A stretch of 64,000 nucleotides of DNA from Gilliamella sp. wkB171 (GCF_001693755.1 NZ_LYST01000021.1:19352-83351); one strand, 5' to 3'. Shown: positions 1 through 8,982, counted from the first letter of the stretch. Numbers and translations are program-made. Notes: generated from the sequence alone by a model not told the origin.

Positions 1-351
1 GGGCTGTTAGCACTATTTTCAAGTGTTATTGCGCCCGATACGGTATTTGTTGCACTAACTGCTATTTCCGGATTTGCCGTAGTTGCAGTGTGGTTAAGCA
101 TTTGTGCTTCACACTACTTTTTTAGAAAACAACTTTCAGCCGCTGAGCTAAAAACATTAAAATATAAAGCCCCACTATACCCAATTGTGCCTATATTAGG
201 TTTTATATTATGCTTAATTGCCTGTGTGGGGCTCGCCTTCGATCCAGAGCAACGTATTGCATTATATTGTGGTATTCCTTTTGTTATTGTTTGTTTTATT
301 GCGCATCATTTCACTGAAAAATATCAAAAAAAGAGTCATACCAATGAATAG
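1..351 (+). CDS. mmuP: Amino-acid permease, C-terminal part (probable S-methylmethionine permease)
   Basis: This is the 3' end of an APC-family permease whose start lies before the window; the frame is open from base 1 to the TAG at 349-351 (about 116 residues). The visible part has hydrophobic segments around [18 protein letters not shown] and [20 protein letters not shown], separated by a charged loop, and ends in a hydrophilic tail. This is typical of the last membrane helices of GABA/S-methylmethionine-type permeases. It overlaps the next gene, mmuM, by 8 bases, the same pairing as mmuP-mmuM in Escherichia coli. Import of S-methylmethionine for methionine salvage is therefore inferred from the neighbour; another amino-acid substrate remains possible. 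Confidence 0.7.
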   Translation, partial: GLLALFSSVIAPDTVFVALTAISGFAVVAVWLSICASHYFFRKQLSAAELKTLKYKAPLYPIVPILGFILCLIACVGLAFDPEQRIALYCGIPFVIVCFIAHHFTEKYQKKSHTNE

Positions 352-1285
352 TTGTAATCCCATAGCTGCTTTGTTAAAGCAGAAAGAATATATTGTTATT
401 GATGGTGCGCTTGCCAGCGAACTACAACGACGTGGTTGTGATTTAAATGATAGTTTGTGGTCTGCTAAAGTGCTCATTGAGCAACCCGAATTAATCAGTC
501 AAGTCCATTATGAATATTTTAAAGCTGGCGCTGATTGTGCTATCACGGCGAGTTATCAAGCTACTCCGCTCGGGTTTGCAAAAAAAGGCCTTGATTTAAA
601 ACAGTCCATAGCCTTAATCAAAACAAGTGTTGAACTTGCTAAGCAAGCCAAACAACGTTATTTAAATGAGCTAACTGATAATAAGCCACTGCTAATTGCA
701 GGCTCAGTCGGCCCTTATGGTGCTTATTTGGCGGATGGTTCAGAATATACCGGCGATTATCAACTAACTGAACAGCAATTTATTCAATTCCATTTTGAGC
801 GAATTAAAGCGTTAATTGAGGCTAAAGTCGATATTCTTGCTTGTGAAACGTTACCCTCTTTTCCTGAAATTCAAGCGTTAACCAAGCTTATTGCACAATT
901 CCCAACTATAACTTGTTGGTTTTCTTTAACGTTAAAAGATGAAAATCATTTAAGTGATGGTACCCCTATATCAAAGGTGATTAACTATTTAAATAACGTC
1001 GATCAGATTGTGAGTGTTGGCATTAATTGCATCGCGTTAGAAAAAGTCACACCAGCATTAGCGGTAATAAGTAAGCTTACAACTAAGCCTATTATTGTTT
1101 ACCCTAATTCTGGTGAACAATACGATCCTAACACCAAGCAATGGCATAAAAACCATCAACATTGCTGTACCTTTGCAAATCAAATTGATATATGGACAAA
1201 ACTCGGTGCAAAATTAATCGGTGGATGTTGCCAAACCACACCAAAGGATATTGTAGAAATAACAGCGTTATTAAATCATCAATAA
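344..1285 (+). CDS. mmuM: Homocysteine S-methyltransferase MmuM
   Basis: Makes methionine by transferring a methyl group from S-methylmethionine (or S-adenosylmethionine) to homocysteine in the cytoplasm. The protein is 313 residues, close to the 310 of the E. coli enzyme. It starts with the family signature [13 protein letters not shown] near residue 19. The three zinc-binding cysteines are present: C229 in VGINC and C295/C296 in GGCCQTTP. The chosen ATG at 344 overlaps the stop of the upstream permease by 8 bases, which suggests translational coupling; an upstream start at 218 would add a spurious hydrophobic stretch read out of frame from the permease gene. Start, length and motifs agree, so the assignment is firm. 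Confidence 0.93.
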   Translation: MNSCNPIAALLKQKEYIVIDGALASELQRRGCDLNDSLWSAKVLIEQPELISQVHYEYFKAGADCAITASYQATPLGFAKKGLDLKQSIALIKTSVELAKQAKQRYLNELTDNKPLLIAGSVGPYGAYLADGSEYTGDYQLTEQQFIQFHFERIKALIEAKVDILACETLPSFPEIQALTKLIAQFPTITCWFSLTLKDENHLSDGTPISKVINYLNNVDQIVSVGINCIALEKVTPALAVISKLTTKPIIVYPNSGEQYDPNTKQWHKNHQHCCTFANQIDIWTKLGAKLIGGCCQTTPKDIVEITALLNHQ

Positions 1286-1346
1286 ACCATTAAGCTTATA
1301 AAACCTATTGATAAATGTGATAGATGAATAGTGTAAAGTTTTATCG

Positions 1347-1369
1347 CCCATCAATAGGGATTTGATGGG
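1347..1369. terminator. Stem-loop between convergent mmuM and ribE
   Basis: An 8-bp perfect stem (CCCATCAA at 1347-1354 with TTGATGGG at 1362-1369) and a 7-base loop lie between the ends of two convergent genes. It is followed on the plus strand by a short T-rich run. Probably an intrinsic terminator used in one or both directions; the weak T-tract limits confidence. Confidence 0.5.
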
Positions 1370-1397
1370 TTTATATCAACAATAAATGGGCTTAGTT

Positions 1398-2006
1398 TTA
1401 AGTTCTTGCCGCTAGAACTCGTTCGACGGTATCAACAATTGCTTGTGTTTGCGAATCTATTTCAATATTGACATGATCACCTATTTTTTTGCTATCTAAC
1501 GTGGTGATTGCTAATGTTTCAGGAATAAGATGTAAATTAAAACAATTTTGCTGTATATCACCAACAGTTAAGCTGGCACCATCAACACCAATAAATCCTT
1601 TATAGAGCACATATTTCATAAATTGGGCTGGCATAGCTAAAGTCATTTGACAATTAGTTGCTGTTTTTTGAATATCGGTAATGGTTGCCACACAAGAAAT
1701 ATGTCCGGACATAACATGCCCTCCTATTTCATCACCATATTTTGCACTACGCTCAATATTAACGTAATCATTAATTTTTTTAGCGCCCAATGTGGTAAGT
1801 GCTAAGGTTTCTTGCATAATGTCAAACGACACCCAATCTTGTTCAAAACCGGTCACAGTTAAGCAACAACCATCATTGGCAATAGACGCGCCAATTTTCA
1901 AATTGTGATTTAGCTCATCAGGCAATTTAACCTTATAAGTGCGTAGTTTATCGTGATCGATAATATCAATAATTTGCCCCACACCTTGCACAATTCCTGT
2001 AAACAT
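1398..2006 (-). CDS. ribE: Riboflavin synthase, alpha subunit
   Basis: Catalyses dismutation of two 6,7-dimethyl-8-ribityllumazine molecules to riboflavin, the last step of riboflavin synthesis. The 202-residue protein has the invariant N-terminus MFTGIVQGVG and the two tandem lumazine-binding half-repeats of the family: residues about 1-97 with CCLTV, and about 98-195 with GHVMSGHIS at the junction and GASLTV in the second half. E. coli RibC/RibE is 213 residues. It stands alone between mmuM and crcB, not in a rib operon. I found no FMN riboswitch signature in the 460 bases upstream. The start gives the conserved MFTGI and is certain. Confidence 0.95.
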   Translation of the reverse strand: MFTGIVQGVGQIIDIIDHDKLRTYKVKLPDELNHNLKIGASIANDGCCLTVTGFEQDWVSFDIMQETLALTTLGAKKINDYVNIERSAKYGDEIGGHVMSGHISCVATITDIQKTATNCQMTLAMPAQFMKYVLYKGFIGVDGASLTVGDIQQNCFNLHLIPETLAITTLDSKKIGDHVNIEIDSQTQAIVDTVERVLAART

Positions 2007-2469
2007 AATGTATCCTTAATAAAAAACGGTTATTCGTTATTATTTTAACTTATTTAGTACAAAATTAGCTAGAAATAGCATAGTTAACCGAGTTTGAAAG
2101 CCCTATAAAATAATATGTTTAAACAGTTTGCCACTAATCCATGCGTCATTTATGGTACAAAAACAAGCTTAATTGCATATTTTTGACTGAAAATAGTAAT
2201 AAATTGACTAAACAGGATAGTAACGCTAAGAAAATAAAATAGAGCTTATTTATAGACAGCTATTTGCCTTAATTGTCATTGAATTATTGGTCCTGAAGAT
2301 GATTAAATCATCGAAATAAAGTCTCATATAATTTTATTGCTTAGCTAATAATAAGATTATAACCCGTGGTATACATTTTGTTATGATCTCGGTTATAGTT
2401 AATCACTATTGTCAACAAAACAGATAAAGCATCATTAAATAAAACTATCGAATTTGTAAGGATATTTAT
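2007..2469. other. Intergenic region between divergent ribE and crcB
   Basis: AT-rich, with stop codons in all frames and no recognisable coding remnant. It must carry the promoters of ribE and crcB. I looked for an FMN riboswitch (ribE side) and a fluoride riboswitch (crcB side) and saw neither conserved core. Nothing else is evident. Confidence 0.5.
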
Positions 2470-2847
2470 ATGTTAAAACTTATTTTAGCTATTTCAGTGG
2501 GTTCTGTGGCTGGAGGATTATTGAGATGGTTTTTATCATTAAAATTAAATGTGATTGCCTTTGCCATTCCTATTGGTACCTTATTGTCTAATCTGATTGC
2601 TGGTTACGTTATCGGTTTTGCTATTGCTTTTTTTACGCATAGTCATCTTTCAGCAGAATGGCGGCTACTGGTTATTACTGGTTTTTGTGGTGGTTTATCG
2701 ACCTTTTCAACATTTTCAGCCGAAATAGTTAACTTTATACAAGAAGGTAAAATAACTTGGGCACTAACAACCATTGCTGTTCACGTTATTGGTTCAATAT
2801 TAATGACTTTTTTAGGTATTTTGTCTTATCAATATTTTCGTTCTTAA
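2470..2847 (+). CDS. crcB: Fluoride ion channel CrcB/FluC
   Basis: Exports fluoride across the inner membrane as a dual-topology dimeric channel. The 125-residue protein has four hydrophobic segments. It carries family hallmarks: an early GGLLRW near residue 15 and the [12 protein letters not shown] motif near residue 75, which contains the phenylalanines and Ser/Thr that line the fluoride pore. Length matches E. coli CrcB (127). The start follows a plausible AAGGA ribosome site. It appears monocistronic; the next gene, sulA-like, has its own promoter. Confidence 0.93.
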   Translation: MLKLILAISVGSVAGGLLRWFLSLKLNVIAFAIPIGTLLSNLIAGYVIGFAIAFFTHSHLSAEWRLLVITGFCGGLSTFSTFSAEIVNFIQEGKITWALTTIAVHVIGSILMTFLGILSYQYFRS

Positions 2848-2891
2848 TTTTTATTTTAACAAATTTACCTTAAAAGAATCATCAAACAGAG

Positions 2892-2920
2892 TTTACAACC
2901 GCAAAATACTGTATTAATAT
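2892..2920 (+). promoter_or_regulatory. Probable sigma-70 promoter of the sulA-like gene
   Basis: TTTACA (2892-2897), a 17-base spacer and TAATAT (2915-2920) form a sigma-70-like promoter 33 bases before the start codon. Its -10 element is overlapped by the LexA boxes described separately, the usual arrangement for a tightly repressed SOS gene. Confidence 0.6.
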
Positions 2921-2939
2921 ACACTGTATATAAATACAG
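2909..2939. promoter_or_regulatory. Tandem LexA (SOS) boxes upstream of the sulA-like gene
   Basis: The downstream box is a perfect CTGT-N8-ACAG at 2924-2939 with an AT-only alternating core, ATATAAAT, very like the E. coli consensus. The upstream box at 2909-2924 is CTGT-N8-ACAC, one base off, and shares a base with the first. Together they cover the -10 region and leader of the gene starting at 2953. Direct sequence observation; LexA binding is inferred from the match. Confidence 0.87.
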
Positions 2940-2952
2940 TTTAGAGGTTATT

Positions 2953-3351
2953 ATGTTTATTGAACATTCAACTCCACAACTTATTGCGGTTGATTTTGAA
3001 TCACCTTTTCAACAATTATTACAACAACAGCAATCTTTATTAAAATCATTAAATAAAGCCAAAAAATGGCAATTATGGCTTTCAGATAGACCGATGTTAA
3101 AACGTTCATGGTTTAATACAGCTGGGCTTGATAAACAAAAAGTAATTCAATTAGCAAATTTGAAAAATGAAAATTTAATTGCAACTATCGAAAAAGCCCT
3201 GCAAAGCAAAACTTGTAGCTATATTGCTGCTTGTATTCATAATTTGAATGAACAAGATAAACAGCGCTTACAAAAAGCTGTTTCAGAAAGTGATACATGC
3301 TTATTATTAGTTAATGATGAACAATATCAGCAGCAGCTACAATATCATTAA
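2953..3351 (+). CDS. sulA: SulA-like SOS cell-division inhibitor
   Basis: SulA binds FtsZ and blocks Z-ring assembly during DNA damage. This 132-residue protein is shorter than E. coli SulA (169), lacking much of its N-terminal tail, but keeps the core order: WQLWLSDRPMLKRSW (residues 36-50; compare WQLWL...LSREW), an AGL-x4-V turn, a KAL-x4-CSYIAA segment, and the following helix. It ends in QLQYH; E. coli SulA ends in NLYH, where the terminal His is needed for Lon degradation. Two LexA boxes sit at the promoter. Family assignment rests on motif order plus SOS control; overall identity to enterobacterial SulA is probably low. Confidence 0.8.
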   Translation: MFIEHSTPQLIAVDFESPFQQLLQQQQSLLKSLNKAKKWQLWLSDRPMLKRSWFNTAGLDKQKVIQLANLKNENLIATIEKALQSKTCSYIAACIHNLNEQDKQRLQKAVSESDTCLLLVNDEQYQQQLQYH

Positions 3352-3525
3352 TCATTTTGAGTTTTACCGGCGTAACCTTATTTGGTCATTAAATTACCAA
3401 GTTTACTATTAGCTGTTTAATGACAAGTTTAAAGAAAATTCATAGTTAACTGCGAATATTTATTTTATGCAAACAAAGTTAAATCAATAAATATAGCGTT
3501 AACATCATACAAGGGTGAGTTTAAA

Positions 3526-3562
3526 CAACTAAAAAGATCTTTTTTTGGGATCTTTTTAGTTG
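3526..3562 (-). terminator. Terminator-like stem-loop after the immunity-like gene
   Basis: A perfect 14-bp stem (3526-3539 with 3549-3562; arms begin CAACTAAAAAGATC) with a 9-base T/G loop lies 10 bases past the stop of the minus-strand gene at 3572. The strong stem suggests an intrinsic terminator, but no long T-run follows on the minus strand. Confidence 0.5.
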
Positions 3563-3571
3563 CTTGGTCAT

Positions 3572-3901
3572 TTAATCGTACATAAAATTAATATTTACTC
3601 TATTTTTATCTAAATCAATCATCAATTCACATCCTGTCCATATTGTCTTACCGTTAGTTAAATTATTATCGAGATGAAATTGCCTTAATTTGATTAGATA
3701 ACTTAATATTCCTAGATTCACATATCTTGGGGTCGTAAACCAATTTCTTTCATTAAGATCGTTGATATAATCATATTCATAATGGCAACGCTGATCATTT
3801 GATAAGAATTTAGCTTTCATAATCACTTTTTTCGCTTCTATTGGCGCGACATTAAGTAAAATTTGGCTTATACCATTATAGATACTACTATCCTCTCTCA
3901 T
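3572..3901 (-). CDS. Small cytoplasmic protein resembling YezG-type immunity proteins
   Basis: A 109-residue acidic, soluble protein without signal or membrane segment. Its pattern (an N-terminal YNGISQILLNVAP helix, an alternating hydrophobic strand containing HYEYDY, then WTGCELMIDLDKNRVNINFMYD at the C-terminus) resembles the YezG/DUF600-like immunity proteins that protect against polymorphic toxins. No toxin gene lies next to it, so it would be an orphan immunity gene. This is a resemblance judged by eye; the protein may instead be an unrelated hypothetical. An AGGA-type ribosome site precedes the ATG at 3901. Confidence 0.45.
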   Translation of the reverse strand: MREDSSIYNGISQILLNVAPIEAKKVIMKAKFLSNDQRCHYEYDYINDLNERNWFTTPRYVNLGILSYLIKLRQFHLDNNLTNGKTIWTGCELMIDLDKNRVNINFMYD

Positions 3902-4603
3902 TGCTTATCTCCTAGGATATTTCAAAAAAATTGACAATTAACATTTTTAGTTCACGTTGAACATAAAATTAATAGGGATAATCTACAACTGATATTAAAG
4001 TACTATTTAAAATGTGTTGCTTTCAAATACTAAGCAAAGATCAACGATTTTGATGAGCTTAATATTTGTCTTATTTGATCAATAAACAATTTTATTACGA
4101 ATTACTAAGTTTAAAAGCAAATCTGATTTGATAAAGTGAAAGTCTAACTAGCATAATGAATGCTTAACATAATTAGATTCATCACTAGGTATATATAGTT
4201 AAAATATTGCTGGGCATTCTACGATAAAAGTGCTAAAAACCAAAACTATTAATCAATACTTGTCAGCTATTTAGTACTGTTTATTAAATGTAATGGATAA
4301 TGACATGCATGACACTTATCGTGCAATCTACCTATAAAACATTTAAAATCAAATGTTAACCATTTTTTTAACCATTACTCTTTACAAGAGTTTTCCACCA
4401 TAAAAACCATTTAATTTACATTATAAAAGCCTTAATTGACAAAATAACAGGTTTAGATAGGCAAACATGAGTATGCCGTAGATAATTTAATTTAAAACCT
4501 AAATGATAAATAAATCGCTACGGCAAAAATCTAGCTGGTATTCAACGAATTAATCAATCAATTATTGTACCGTTATTAATAATAAAAAATTCCAAGAATA
4601 TAC
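3902..4603. other. Long AT-rich intergenic region, no gene seen
   Basis: About 700 bases rich in A and T, with frequent stops in all six frames and no recognisable protein remnant or strong hairpin. It separates the minus-strand immunity-like gene from the SRPBCC-MarR operon. I see nothing supportable in it apart from the promoter at its right end. Confidence 0.5.
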
Positions 4604-4632
4604 TTTACTAATTTAATATGTATACTTATAAT
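4604..4632 (+). promoter_or_regulatory. Promoter of the SRPBCC-marR operon
   Basis: TTTACT (4604-4609), a 17-base spacer and a perfect TATAAT (4627-4632) lie 32 bases upstream of the ATG at 4665. The sequence TATACTT occurs twice, once over each element, and could be part of a MarR operator; that is speculative. Confidence 0.6.
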
Positions 4633-4664
4633 AATAACACTTATTAAAATCATGGAAGAACACT

Positions 4665-5096
4665 ATGAATACTATTACAACCTCGTTTTTACTCCCTACT
4701 ACGGCTAAACCTGAACACGTATGGCAATATTATGTTGATTTATCTTTAAGAAAATTGTGGGAAACCGATCTGGAGGATTTTAAATTATTCGGTGAGATGA
4801 AAACGGGTGCAGAAGGTATATTTAAATTACAAAATACACCAGAAATGCCCGTTACTTTATCAAAGGTTATCGTTAATCAAGAATTTACTGAACAATTTAA
4901 GATGCCTGATATGGGTGTTTTCTATTTTTCACATCAAATTGTGTCAATTGCAACAAATCAATATGCATTAAAATCAGAAATATCATTAAAGCCTAATCAA
5001 AACGTAGCGGATAGTGCATCTTATCATTTCATAAAACAACTGTCTGATGATATTATTGACAAAACATATGCATTAAAAAATTTAGTTGAAAGGTAA
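4665..5096 (+). CDS. SRPBCC (START-like) family protein
   Basis: A 143-residue cytoplasmic protein with the SRPBCC helix-grip pattern: an opening strand (ITTSFLLPTTAKPEHVWQYY), a Trp-containing segment LRKLWETDLEDFKLFGEM, repeated strands, and a long C-terminal helix beginning at SYHFIKQLSDD. Such proteins bind hydrophobic small molecules in a deep cavity; the ligand here cannot be told. The gene is immediately followed by a marR gene (no intergenic bases), suggesting that the regulator senses a compound handled by this protein. A good promoter lies just upstream. Confidence 0.7.
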   Translation: MNTITTSFLLPTTAKPEHVWQYYVDLSLRKLWETDLEDFKLFGEMKTGAEGIFKLQNTPEMPVTLSKVIVNQEFTEQFKMPDMGVFYFSHQIVSIATNQYALKSEISLKPNQNVADSASYHFIKQLSDDIIDKTYALKNLVER

Positions 5097-5561
5097 ATGA
5101 TGATTCAGGACAATAAGTTTCACACACAATTTGTAAAAGACGCTGACTCATTAGGATTTGTCTTTATGCGAACTTATTCGTCCTGGCAGACCAAAATTAA
5201 ACAATGTCTAAAAAAATACGCGATTACTCACCCCCAATTTATTGTACTGGCAACGCTTGCTTATCTTTCCCAATCTGATGACGAAATAACCCAAGTAATA
5301 TTAGCGACCAAAACCAATATTGATGTCATGACAATTTCGCAAATTTTAGATAATTTAGAAAAAAAAGGGTTAGTAAACCGATCCACCTCAATCAAAGATA
5401 GCCGAGCAAAACGTATTAATTTGACACAAAGTGGTTTAGATAAAGCCAATGAAACAGTATCTTTAGTAGAAGAGATCGATAATCAATTTTTTTCGGTATT
5501 GGGCAATAACACTGCAATTTTTCATCAAATGCTATCAAAATTGTTAGACGGTAATCATTAA
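5097..5561 (+). CDS. MarR-family transcriptional regulator
   Basis: A 154-residue MarR-type winged-helix repressor. The DNA-binding region spans about residues 45-120: an opening helix around KKYAITHPQFIVLATLAYL, a recognition helix TNIDVMTISQILDNLEKKGLV, and a wing with the family signature DSRAKRINLTQSG. The flanking helices form the dimer interface in this family. The stop of the SRPBCC gene directly abuts ATGATG; the first ATG is used here, the second three bases later is equally possible. Likely autoregulates the operon and responds to the small molecule bound by the upstream protein (inference). Confidence 0.85.
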   Translation: MMIQDNKFHTQFVKDADSLGFVFMRTYSSWQTKIKQCLKKYAITHPQFIVLATLAYLSQSDDEITQVILATKTNIDVMTISQILDNLEKKGLVNRSTSIKDSRAKRINLTQSGLDKANETVSLVEEIDNQFFSVLGNNTAIFHQMLSKLLDGNH

Positions 5562-6119
5562 ACTTGTGCTATATAACAAGTTAGCCATAGTCGATTAAAC
5601 AACTTAATAAACAACAACAACCGGATGAGGCAAATCCCACAGATTTATTTTTAATTTTTCCCTCTTCTTCATCAATCACTATTGAATAAAAGTCTGTACT
5701 AAGTTTTAGCGTGCTAGCGTTTTACTTGTTATTATCATTTTTGCGGATAAAAGCCTAGTTGCATCTAGTTATTTTAGGTTGGTCTACATATAAACACGCT
5801 GGATAATAAATCATAGCACTTTAAGTTTAGAGGTAATCAGCATTACATACTCAATACTATTTTCAATTTTATTGTTGGAAAAAGATAAGGCAATAAGCAC
5901 TATCTGTTTTCCAATATGCTTTTAACGTTTTTGTTTGTTTTAATTAAGCTAAGTTGATGTTCTCACTTTGATAGGTGCAGATAAAGCTAAGGTATTTTTT
6001 ATCATTTTACTTTGCGCTAATAATACACTTTTATTGTAGATTAATATCATTATCAACATATTCAATAAACTTTAATGTAGTTCCATTAATTAGAGCGTTG
6101 AGCGGATAGCATACTGCGT
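5562..6119. other. Intergenic region between marR and tetR genes
   Basis: About 560 bases between convergent genes with no ORF or recognisable remnant. A weak stem-loop at 5561-5582 (AACTTGT with ACAAGTT) follows the marR stop but lacks a T-run. Nothing else stands out. Confidence 0.45.
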
Positions 6120-6752
6120 TTATTGAGTTTTTAGCGCATCTTGTTTAGCTTGATTAATAACTGCTTTAGCCATCCATTGTGACAAAGATACTACCTGTTG
6201 GTTATCGAGTTTCCAGATATCTTTAAGCACTAAAAATATTTCTGACCCATAAATAACCGAAATCGCATGCAAAACATTATTATAGATTTGTTCAGGCATT
6301 TGAGATTTAAGCGGTTTTAAAATAGTTGATAAAATCTCCTTCCGATTACCACGAACTAATTTATCACTTTGTTGAGATAAAGTTGTTCTTTCTGCTGCCC
6401 ATTGTTGTAATGAAATTCTTAATGCTGCACGAAGTGCCCCTTCATGTTTTAACATTTGTGGAAAGGCAAAAGCTAAAAAATCCAATATTTGTTGATCTGG
6501 ATCTTGATTATCTGATTGCCAGTTAAAGATCGGCTCTAATGCGCTTTCTACAACAGCAGCAATTAAGTCGCTTTGAGTTGGAAAGTAACGATAAGCTGTG
6601 GCTCTAGATATGCCCGATTTATCTGCAAGTTCAGTAATCGTCAGTTCACACCCCTGCTCTAGGGCATTTAGTGCAGTATTGATTAAACGATCAAACGTTC
6701 GTTTTTTCACACCGCTATATTTAGGTGATGAAGCTAAGCTGTTATGAGTCAT
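6120..6752 (-). CDS. TetR-family repressor, divergent from the Tm-1-like operon
   Basis: A 210-residue TetR-type regulator. The helix-turn-helix lies around residues 37-65 (TITELADKSGISRATAYRYF) with the canonical AYRYF recognition helix and a following DLIAAVVE helix. The helical C-terminal ligand domain (residues 75-205) is rich in Leu and Ala and gives no hint of ligand. It is transcribed away from the Tm-1-like/PEP-hydrolase operon, and a perfect 28-bp palindrome lies in the 181-base gap between them. Control of the divergent operon is inferred from that geometry. Confidence 0.87.
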   Translation of the reverse strand: MTHNSLASSPKYSGVKKRTFDRLINTALNALEQGCELTITELADKSGISRATAYRYFPTQSDLIAAVVESALEPIFNWQSDNQDPDQQILDFLAFAFPQMLKHEGALRAALRISLQQWAAERTTLSQQSDKLVRGNRKEILSTILKPLKSQMPEQIYNNVLHAISVIYGSEIFLVLKDIWKLDNQQVVSLSQWMAKAVINQAKQDALKTQ

Positions 6753-6830
6753 ACGGTCAATTTTCTAATTACATTTTTAATGTATATATCATACTTCAAT
6801 TTTTGGTATTCAATAAATTTTATGATTTAA

Positions 6831-6858
6831 CAAAAATGAGACTAAAGTCTCATTTTTG
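6831..6858. promoter_or_regulatory. Perfect 28-bp palindrome, probable TetR operator
   Basis: Arms CAAAAATGAGACT (6831-6843) and AGTCTCATTTTTG (6846-6858) are exact inverted repeats around AA. It lies between divergent tetR and the operon at 6934, and its right half covers the expected -35 region of a promoter whose perfect TATAAT is at 6862-6867. This is where a TetR dimer would block transcription. A terminator role is unlikely because both flanking genes run away from it. Confidence 0.75.
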
Positions 6859-6861
6859 ATT

Positions 6862-6867
6862 TATAAT
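6862..6867 (+). promoter_or_regulatory. -10 element of the Tm-1-like operon promoter
   Basis: TATAAT exactly matches the sigma-70 -10 consensus, 67 bases before the ATG at 6934. The -35 region 17 bases upstream falls inside the palindrome and is a poor match to TTGACA. Confidence 0.5.
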
Positions 6868-6933
6868 ATGTGGCAGACTATCACCCCATAGGTCAAAGTA
6901 TCGAATTTTAATTTATCCATAAAGGAGGGATAA

Positions 6934-8142
6934 ATGACATCTAACAATATGATTTATTTAGTATCGACACTTGATACCAAAGGGGAAGAAATTGTTTATA
7001 TTAAAAACCTGCTCGCTGAAAAAAATTTAAGCTGTAAAATTGTCGACTTATCAACGCAGCCCCATGCTTTTAATCATCTAGCTGATGTCAGTGCCAGTCT
7101 GATTGCTAGTTTTCATCCTGAAGGTAGTGGTGCTGTTTTTTGTGGAGATAGAGGAAAAGCCATTGTCGCAATGGCGAAAGCTTTTGAGCTATTTTTATCT
7201 AAACAAAACGATATTGGTGCAATACTGGGGTTGGGCGGTTCAGGCGGCACAGCATTAATCACACCGGCTATGCAGTCATTAGCAATTGGTATACCTAAAT
7301 TGATGGTATCAACCATGGCATCGGGTGACATTTCGGGTTATATCGGTGCTAGTGATATTGCCATGATGTACTCAGTTACTGATATTGCCGGGATAAACGT
7401 TATCTCAAGAAAAATTTTAAGCAATGCAGCAAACTTTATCGCTGGTTCAATATTATTTAAAAAGCAAGAATTGGTCGAAGATAAACCAGCGATAGGGTTA
7501 ACGATGTTCGGTGTGACAACGCCATGTGTACAATCTGTTTCAGCTCAGCTTCATGATCAATATGATTGCTTAATTTTTCATGCCACTGGTAGTGGTGGAA
7601 AGGCAATGGAAAAATTAGCCGATAGCCACCTTTTACATGGCGTGCTTGACATTACAACAACCGAAGTATGCGACTATTTATTTGGCGGTGTATTGGCTTG
7701 CGATGATGATCGTTTTGATGCGATAGCTAGAAGCCAAATACCTTATATTGGATCTTGTGGGGCACTCGATATGGTTAATTTTGCAAGCCCTGATACCATT
7801 CCTGAAAAATATCAAAATCGATTGTTCTATCCACACAATCCGCAAGTAACATTAATGAGAACCACACCAGAAGAAAATCAACAAATGGCGAATTGGATTG
7901 CAAATAAACTTAACCAATGCCAAGGATATGTCACCTTTATCATCCCCGAAGAAGGATTTTCAGCCTTAGATATAAAAGGCGGTGCGTTTTGGTCACCTGA
8001 CGCTAACAAAGCCTTTATTGAAGAGTTCGAAAAAACGTATATGGTCACCGAAAAAAGACGATTAATTAAAGTTCCTTATCACATAAACTCACCACAGTTT
8101 TGTGATCTAATTATCAATGAATTTAAAAAAATAATGAAATAA
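6934..8142 (+). CDS. UPF0261 / Tm-1-like ATP-binding domain protein
   Basis: A 402-residue UPF0261 protein. In tomato the same domain forms the N-terminal half of Tm-1, an inhibitor of tobamovirus replication; bacterial homologues have no settled function. Visible landmarks are [10 protein letters not shown] (residues 11-20), the glycine-rich [10 protein letters not shown] (99-108), [25 protein letters not shown] (131-155) and [14 protein letters not shown] strong AAAGGAGGG ribosome site precedes the ATG. The next gene encodes the TIM-barrel that forms the C-terminal half of Tm-1, and its ribosome site overlaps the stop region of this gene, so the two are surely one operon. Confidence 0.88.
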   Translation: MTSNNMIYLVSTLDTKGEEIVYIKNLLAEKNLSCKIVDLSTQPHAFNHLADVSASLIASFHPEGSGAVFCGDRGKAIVAMAKAFELFLSKQNDIGAILGLGGSGGTALITPAMQSLAIGIPKLMVSTMASGDISGYIGASDIAMMYSVTDIAGINVISRKILSNAANFIAGSILFKKQELVEDKPAIGLTMFGVTTPCVQSVSAQLHDQYDCLIFHATGSGGKAMEKLADSHLLHGVLDITTTEVCDYLFGGVLACDDDRFDAIARSQIPYIGSCGALDMVNFASPDTIPEKYQNRLFYPHNPQVTLMRTTPEENQQMANWIANKLNQCQGYVTFIIPEEGFSALDIKGGAFWSPDANKAFIEEFEKTYMVTEKRRLIKVPYHINSPQFCDLIINEFKKIMK

Positions 8143-8154
8143 ATGGAGAGAATT

Positions 8155-8982
8155 ATGGCAAGTAAACGCGCACAGTTATTAAAAAAATTTCACGATATGA
8201 TTGCTAAAGGTCAACCAATCATAGGTGGAGGAGCAGGTACAGGATTATCGGCAAAATGTGAAGAAGCAGGAGGCATCGATCTCATTGTTATCTATAATTC
8301 TGGACGTTATCGCATGGCGGGAAGAGGATCATTAGCCGGTTTACTCGCTTATGGTAATGCCAACGAAATTGTTATGGATATGGCAAAAGAAGTGTTACCG
8401 GTAGTTAAAAATACCCCTGTGCTAGCTGGCGTAAATGGTACAGACCCATTTTGTCAATTTGATCAGTTTTTAGATAAATTAAAAGAAACCGGTTTTGCGG
8501 GAGTACAAAACTTTCCAACTGTTGGTTTAATCGATGGTAACTTTAGGGCAAATCTTGAAGAAACAGGCATGGGGTATGCGTTAGAAGTTGAGATGATTCG
8601 TCAAGCAAATCAAAAAGATTTACTGACAACACCTTATGTATTTAGTGAACAAAATGCTATTGATATGGCAAAAGCCGGCGCAGATATTTTAGTACCTCAT
8701 ATGGGACTAACAACCGGCGGAAGTATCGGGGCAGAAACTGCACTAAAACTTGCTGACTGTGTACCACTAATTAATCAATGGGCAAAAGCAGCGAAGGCAA
8801 TTCGACCTGATATCATCATACTATGTCATGGTGGTCCAATTGCAACCCCTGAAGATGCTGAGTATATTTTACAAAATTGTCCAGATTGTAATGGTTTCTA
8901 TGGTGCAAGCTCAATGGAACGTTTACCGACCGAAATTGCTCTAAAACAGACCACCCAGCAATTTAAAGCGATTCGTCGTTAA
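8155..8982 (+). CDS. Phosphoenolpyruvate-hydrolase-family TIM-barrel protein
   Basis: A 275-residue predicted TIM barrel of the family annotated as PEP hydrolase-like, related to the C-terminal half of tomato Tm-1. Landmarks are [20 protein letters not shown] near residue 20, [52 protein letters not shown] and [15 protein letters not shown]. The ATG at 8155 is preferred over the one at 8143, because GGAG at 8145-8148 lies at proper distance only from 8155. The reaction is unproven for the family; a carbon-phosphorus or aldolase-type activity on a small acid is plausible from the fold. Confidence 0.86.
   Translation: MASKRAQLLKKFHDMIAKGQPIIGGGAGTGLSAKCEEAGGIDLIVIYNSGRYRMAGRGSLAGLLAYGNANEIVMDMAKEVLPVVKNTPVLAGVNGTDPFCQFDQFLDKLKETGFAGVQNFPTVGLIDGNFRANLEETGMGYALEVEMIRQANQKDLLTTPYVFSEQNAIDMAKAGADILVPHMGLTTGGSIGAETALKLADCVPLINQWAKAAKAIRPDIIILCHGGPIATPEDAEYILQNCPDCNGFYGASSMERLPTEIALKQTTQQFKAIRR

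Noticed and set aside
88..351. Separate small gene starting at 88
   Set aside because: It is the continuation of a permease frame open from base 1, so the ATG at 88 is internal.
2007..2469. FMN riboswitch (before ribE) or fluoride riboswitch (before crcB)
   Set aside because: Neither conserved core sequence could be found on the relevant strand.
7512..7524. A second matS site
   Set aside because: GTGACAACGCCAT has two mismatches in conserved positions and lies inside a gene.
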